NCBI GenBank assembly: GCA_036417435.1
Contig: CM070903.1
Coordinates: 89,797,001 to 89,861,000 of the forward strand
Direction: 5' to 3'
Source: Inia geoffrensis
Lineage: Eukaryota > Chordata > Mammalia > Artiodactyla > Iniidae
Length of the DNA stretch: 64,000 bases
In this document: in pieces, positions 60,701 to 64,000 of the stretch
How the letters are laid out: each line of letters starts with the position of its first letter
How positions within the stretch are numbered: the first letter of the stretch is position 1
The notes under the pieces: generated by a model
Told to the model about the DNA's origin: nothing
Seen by the model: the letters and a program-made list of their open reading frames with translations, nothing else
Databases searched by the model: none
Program-made: the position numbers and the translations under genes

Positions 60701-61155
60701 TAAAATCACTGAAAATGACAAGAGTGCAATCTGAAAGAAATTTTCCATATTCACAGGGGGAAGAGGTCTTAGTCAATACCAAGTTCTTAAAGATGACTGC
60801 AGGGGATAGAAAGCCAATGAGAGCATATTTGTGCAGCATACATGAAAGAAAGAAGCTTTACTAAGATAAAATTTAGTGAAGGATTCTACCTATGTAGTTT
60901 TGCTCACCAGCCCTCTTGATATAATGAAATACCAAACATTTCATGCAGCTAGACCAAGGTGGGGAGTGGGAGTGGGTGCGCAGGAGGAAGTGTTAATACT
61001 AAAAAAGTAGTTTATGTGTAAAAATGATTTATTTAGGCCTAATCCCACAATCTGGAATGATAATTACACCATATATATATTTATTTCAGTAAAATTATAT
61101 AAAATAAATTCTAAAGAAAAGCACTGATAACTTTCTTTTCCCTTTTAAGTTGAAT
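57705..61155. other. Repeat-poor unique sequence
   Basis: About 3.4 kb without a recognised transposon, unlike the rest of the window. Contains a moderately GC-rich stretch at 58,180-58,420 and homeobox-site-like ATTA clusters near 60,530-60,560. No coding evidence: frames such as 58,067-58,411 minus (114 codons) and 59,126-59,392 minus (88 codons) show no known motif. Confidence 0.6.
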
Positions 61156-61159
61156 ATTT

Positions 61160-61335
61160 TTGTAGCCTAATTTTAACTTTTTATCACAAAAGTAATTTAT
61201 GCTTTTATAGCTGTTACAGAAAATCGGAGCGCGAATGAAGAAGAAAGTAAAAGTCACTTCCCAGTAACATCCACATTTAAATTTTAGTGCATTTCCTTCC
61301 ACTATGTAATGTATTTATTCATAATATAAATTGTT
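61160..61335 (-). mobile_element. Possible ancient LINE remnant
   Basis: 'tatcacaaaagtaatttatg', 'gaagaagaaagtaaaagtc', 'acatccacatttaaatttta' and 'gtgcatttccttccactatg' resemble an old mammalian repeat. The second half may continue at 62,330-62,530. Confidence 0.45.
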
Positions 61336-61339
61336 TCAA

Positions 61340-62325
61340 TAAAAGGAAATTATGTTGAATGTACATCACATTATGTCATGAGCAGAGGAGCCATGTAGCC
61401 TTGATTTTGAAGTCAGTGATCTATTCTGAGGTATATGATGCAGGCTTTGCAATCTATTATGGCTAATAGACCAAAGCATATTTGTCTTTGTAGCTGGCGA
61501 GCACTGGATTTGTGTGCTCAGTACTCATTAAAGATATTATCAGTAATAGTGAAGGTAGCATATATTTTAAGTGCTTAAGGATGTGACTGTATTTAAAAGC
61601 CTAAAGCAAATGTAGAAACTGTATATAACGTCAAGATCTAAAAATCCAACAACTACTGTCTTCATCTAGCTTCTGAGGCTTTCTGGGGTTTCAGCTTGCA
61701 TCAACAATAAGCTTTACTCTTCAAAAGGAAACAATTTTGACAGAGGTCAAACACATTGGTGGAACATGGCACCACCAACACCACCACCCCTGATGAATAA
61801 CCTTCTTGAAAGGAATTAGGTCATCCTGTAACGAAAAATATAATGTGTTAGACTAAATATAATGGTAGCAGAAACACTGCAAAAATGATTAAATAGTTTC
61901 CATATGAATTACTTTTCCTTAAAATTGATAAATTTTATTATAATAAGTTCTTACACATTCCTATTTCTCTAATTCAGAATAAACAATAATAGTTATAGAA
62001 TATGCCTCTTACAGGAAGAAAAGTTGGAAGTAATTTCTTAGGAAATTTTAGGCTTTATCATATTGCTTAAGTATAATACTTAGGCATAATACCTGCCTCA
62101 TTTAAATAGTCTTCAAAAATAGAGAGGCCTTTTTGCTCTTGAATCTTGGTATATTAACTTAAATGCTCACTATAGTTTATTGTTATAATAAATATTGTGA
62201 TAATAATTTCTAGTTCCATAGCCCTAACACAACAATTTTTTTTAAATTTCACTTTCCTGTCCATTTAAAATGCAAAATTTATACAAACTTTTGTCTATAG
62301 AGAAACATAAATCTATGGATTCCAT
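61340..62325. other. Unique AT-rich sequence
   Basis: No recognised repeat or gene. Confidence 0.5.
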
Positions 62326-62329
62326 TTTT

Positions 62330-62530
62330 TAAATTTTACATTAGATGGTACAATTTTACCCTGTTTTTACTTAATCTTCAAAATAGTAATTTTACTGGAC
62401 ACATGATACTGCATAAAGTAGAAGCATCATTATTTATTTAATCATTTCCCTTTTTTAAAACACTTAGATTGTTTTAGCTGTTTAAAATATGTTCATGGTT
62501 TATTGATAAACTTCTGCCCAATCTCAGATT
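62330..62530 (-). mobile_element. Possible continuation of the ancient LINE remnant
   Basis: 'ttatttaatcatttcccttt', 'aaaacacttagattgtttta' and 'ttgataaacttctgcccaat' fit the second half of the repeat begun at 61,160. Diverged. Confidence 0.4.
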
Positions 62531-62536
62531 TTTGCC

Positions 62537-62556
62537 TTTTTTTTTTTTTTTTTTTT
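62537..62556. repeat. Poly(T) tract
   Basis: About 20 T without a recognisable retrotransposon attached. Likely length-variable. Confidence 0.85.
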
Positions 62557-62559
62557 CCT

Positions 62560-62930
62560 GGTTGGTTAATGTGTGACTTTAGTAAGCCACATTGTTGCTT
62601 TCTATGCTTAATAATTTCTGTTAGTATATGAAGAGACTTTTTCCCCAAAAGTCTTCATTTCTTATACCTGAAAGATTACTTTAGTTAAATTTATTATTTT
62701 TCCACGTTTTTGTCTTTACCAGTAATTCTTATTTTGCACAAATTGTTTCCAGGTTCCATCTTCCGTATCTGTCTTTTTTGTCTTGCATTTTAGGGTGCTC
62801 TGTTTTTTTTATTGTTTTATGTCATATTTCTAAAAACAACTAAGTGCAACAATGATTTCAGTTGTTCAGTTGCTGTTTTCATTGCAGTTTGATCTCATTT
62901 AATGTTTGTCTTATTAGTTAGGATAGACTA
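62560..62930. other. Unassigned T-rich sequence
   Basis: No gene or recognised repeat. Confidence 0.5.
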
Positions 62931-62932
62931 GT

Positions 62933-63300
62933 TTTTACTGCAGTAGCAAATACCAAAATACCAATTTCTTAAAATAACAAAATTTATTTCTTGCCTACTA
63001 TGTATGACTGCCTTAGGTTGTTAGTGGGGTCTTGCTCATTGTAGCCACACAGGGACTCAGACTGGGGAACCTGCCAACATTGCTAGATCTGTACTAAAGG
63101 AAAACGAGAGCTTGACAAGGTCTGTCATTGTCACTTAAATGATTGAGCCCCCAAATAATGCATCTTCTGAGCAGAATTCATGGGCCCTATCTAGACACAT
63201 GCCTCCATCCAAGTACAAAGAGTGGTAACTTAGACCTTTGGAGTGCACAGGAAGGTGGAGACCGGAAAATATCTGGCAAAAATTACTAGCGATTGCCACA
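62933..63300. mobile_element. Ancient interspersed repeat, family uncertain
   Basis: 'ctgcagtagcaaataccaaa', 'aataacaaaatttatttctt', 'gtagccacacagggactcag', 'agtggtaacttagaccttt' and 'cacaggaaggtggagacc' follow a common old mammalian repeat. Family not assigned. Confidence 0.6.
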
Positions 63301-64000
63301 AAACTCACCTCACTTTCTTCATTGCTGCAAGATAAGATAAGCTCTATTTTCTAAAAAGTTTCCATTTCATATGAAAAAGGTATTTTAGGGTAAAGTTTTG
63401 CCTACACTTACCTTGATTCTTTTGGCTTTTGGTTTTATGTTTAAAAGTGTCTTTTTGTATGTTTGTCTGTTGTGGGTAGCTTTATACTTTCTGTCCCTTC
63501 ATACTTCCATGTGATTAATTTGCTAATCTTTCCAAAGCAGACCAGATGGAGAATTGCTTTCAAGCATTGTCCTAGCAATCTGTTTTCTGGCTGAGTGAGT
63601 TTCTTTGATCTTGAGTTGGAAATTAGGCTTTTTTTGTTTGTTTTTTTCCTGAGGCTCTTCATATCCCAATAGCTTATTTAATAATTTGTTGTCAGAGTGA
63701 GTTTTGATGAAGGATAAGGTATAGAGCAGATTTTTCTCCAACTCAAGAAGCTCATTTTACCATCTCATGTCCTTCCTGGACTTCGAGTTAAGAAGTAGCT
63801 CACATGCAGGGTTTATTTCTGTCAACCAACATGAGGGTTGGGATGTTGACACAGAGTAGTACTTAACTCAGAGACTGGAGGTCAATCCACCCGAGTGTCT
63901 CAGATGATGGCAGAGAGAATTATTTGAATTCTGAATGGGAGACAGGTTCATACTGTAACCACTTTCTATCACTGAACTTGGCTGCAGGAATTCCATTTAA
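63300..64000. other. Unique sequence to window end
   Basis: Two overlapping minus frames of 72-73 codons (63,441-63,741) carry no known motif. Nothing else recognised. Confidence 0.5.

Noticed and set aside
1..64000. CRISPR arrays, bacterial operons or phage features
   Set aside because: The sequence is mammalian; no direct-repeat/spacer arrays or bacterial gene organisation are present.
1..64000. Ruminant origin
   Set aside because: No BovB or Bov-A type elements were recognised, whereas CHR-2-type SINEs are abundant.

Overview
This is nuclear DNA from a mammal, and I see no protein-coding, rRNA or tRNA gene in it. The longest open frames are decayed LINE-1 (L1) fragments or chance frames running through SINEs. 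Eleven tRNA(Glu)-derived CHR-type SINEs are present (head on the + or - strand resembling gggcttccctggtgg, A-rich tail). They come with artiodactyl-type L1 tails, and I found no BovB or Bov-A elements. Together this points to Cetartiodactyla outside the ruminants, most likely a whale or dolphin (a hippopotamus is the alternative). The window is AT-rich and reads as an intergenic or deep intronic gene desert.

Layout. Positions 1-8.9 kb are one block of nested repeats. Two old minus-strand L1s abut, and they are interrupted by a younger L1 3' end, four SINEs and one unidentified 0.6-kb insert. Positions 9-18.4 kb are mostly unique, with an L2 remnant, one SINE and MIR pieces. Positions 18.6-24.5 kb are a nested stack: an ancient MER5-type DNA transposon split by a 4.7-kb minus-strand L1 with a 20-bp target-site duplication (TSD), another L1 tail and a SINE, followed by an L2 split by a second SINE. 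Positions 24.5-30.5 kb are mostly unique with MIR/L2 pieces and a TG microsatellite. A 2.7-kb plus-strand L1 follows at 30.5-33.2 kb. Positions 33.2-40.2 kb are sparse in repeats. A 5'-inverted L1 lies at 40.2-40.9 kb. Positions 42.4-48.9 kb are again old minus-strand L1, with nested insertions. At 48.9-50.4 kb is a 1.5-kb composite L1 derivative (5'UTR joined directly to 3' ends) inside one 14-bp TSD. A SINE and a second 5'-inverted L1 occupy 52.6-56.0 kb. Positions 57.7-62.9 kb are strikingly poor in repeats.

How the parts relate. Every confident element here is a product of L1-machinery retrotransposition or an older decayed transposon. The clearest SINE TSDs are A-rich at the 5' end in the SINE sense, and all seven SINEs inside L1s share the host L1's orientation, as expected from L1 endonuclease target preference. 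All L1 reading frames are broken, so none looks autonomous. The best candidate for something unusual is the 48,906-50,424 composite. It may be a spliced or internally deleted L1 copy or a non-autonomous L1-dependent family. I worked by eye: repeat family names are from recognition of consensus features, boundaries are exact only where a TSD is quoted, and subfamily names need RepeatMasker.
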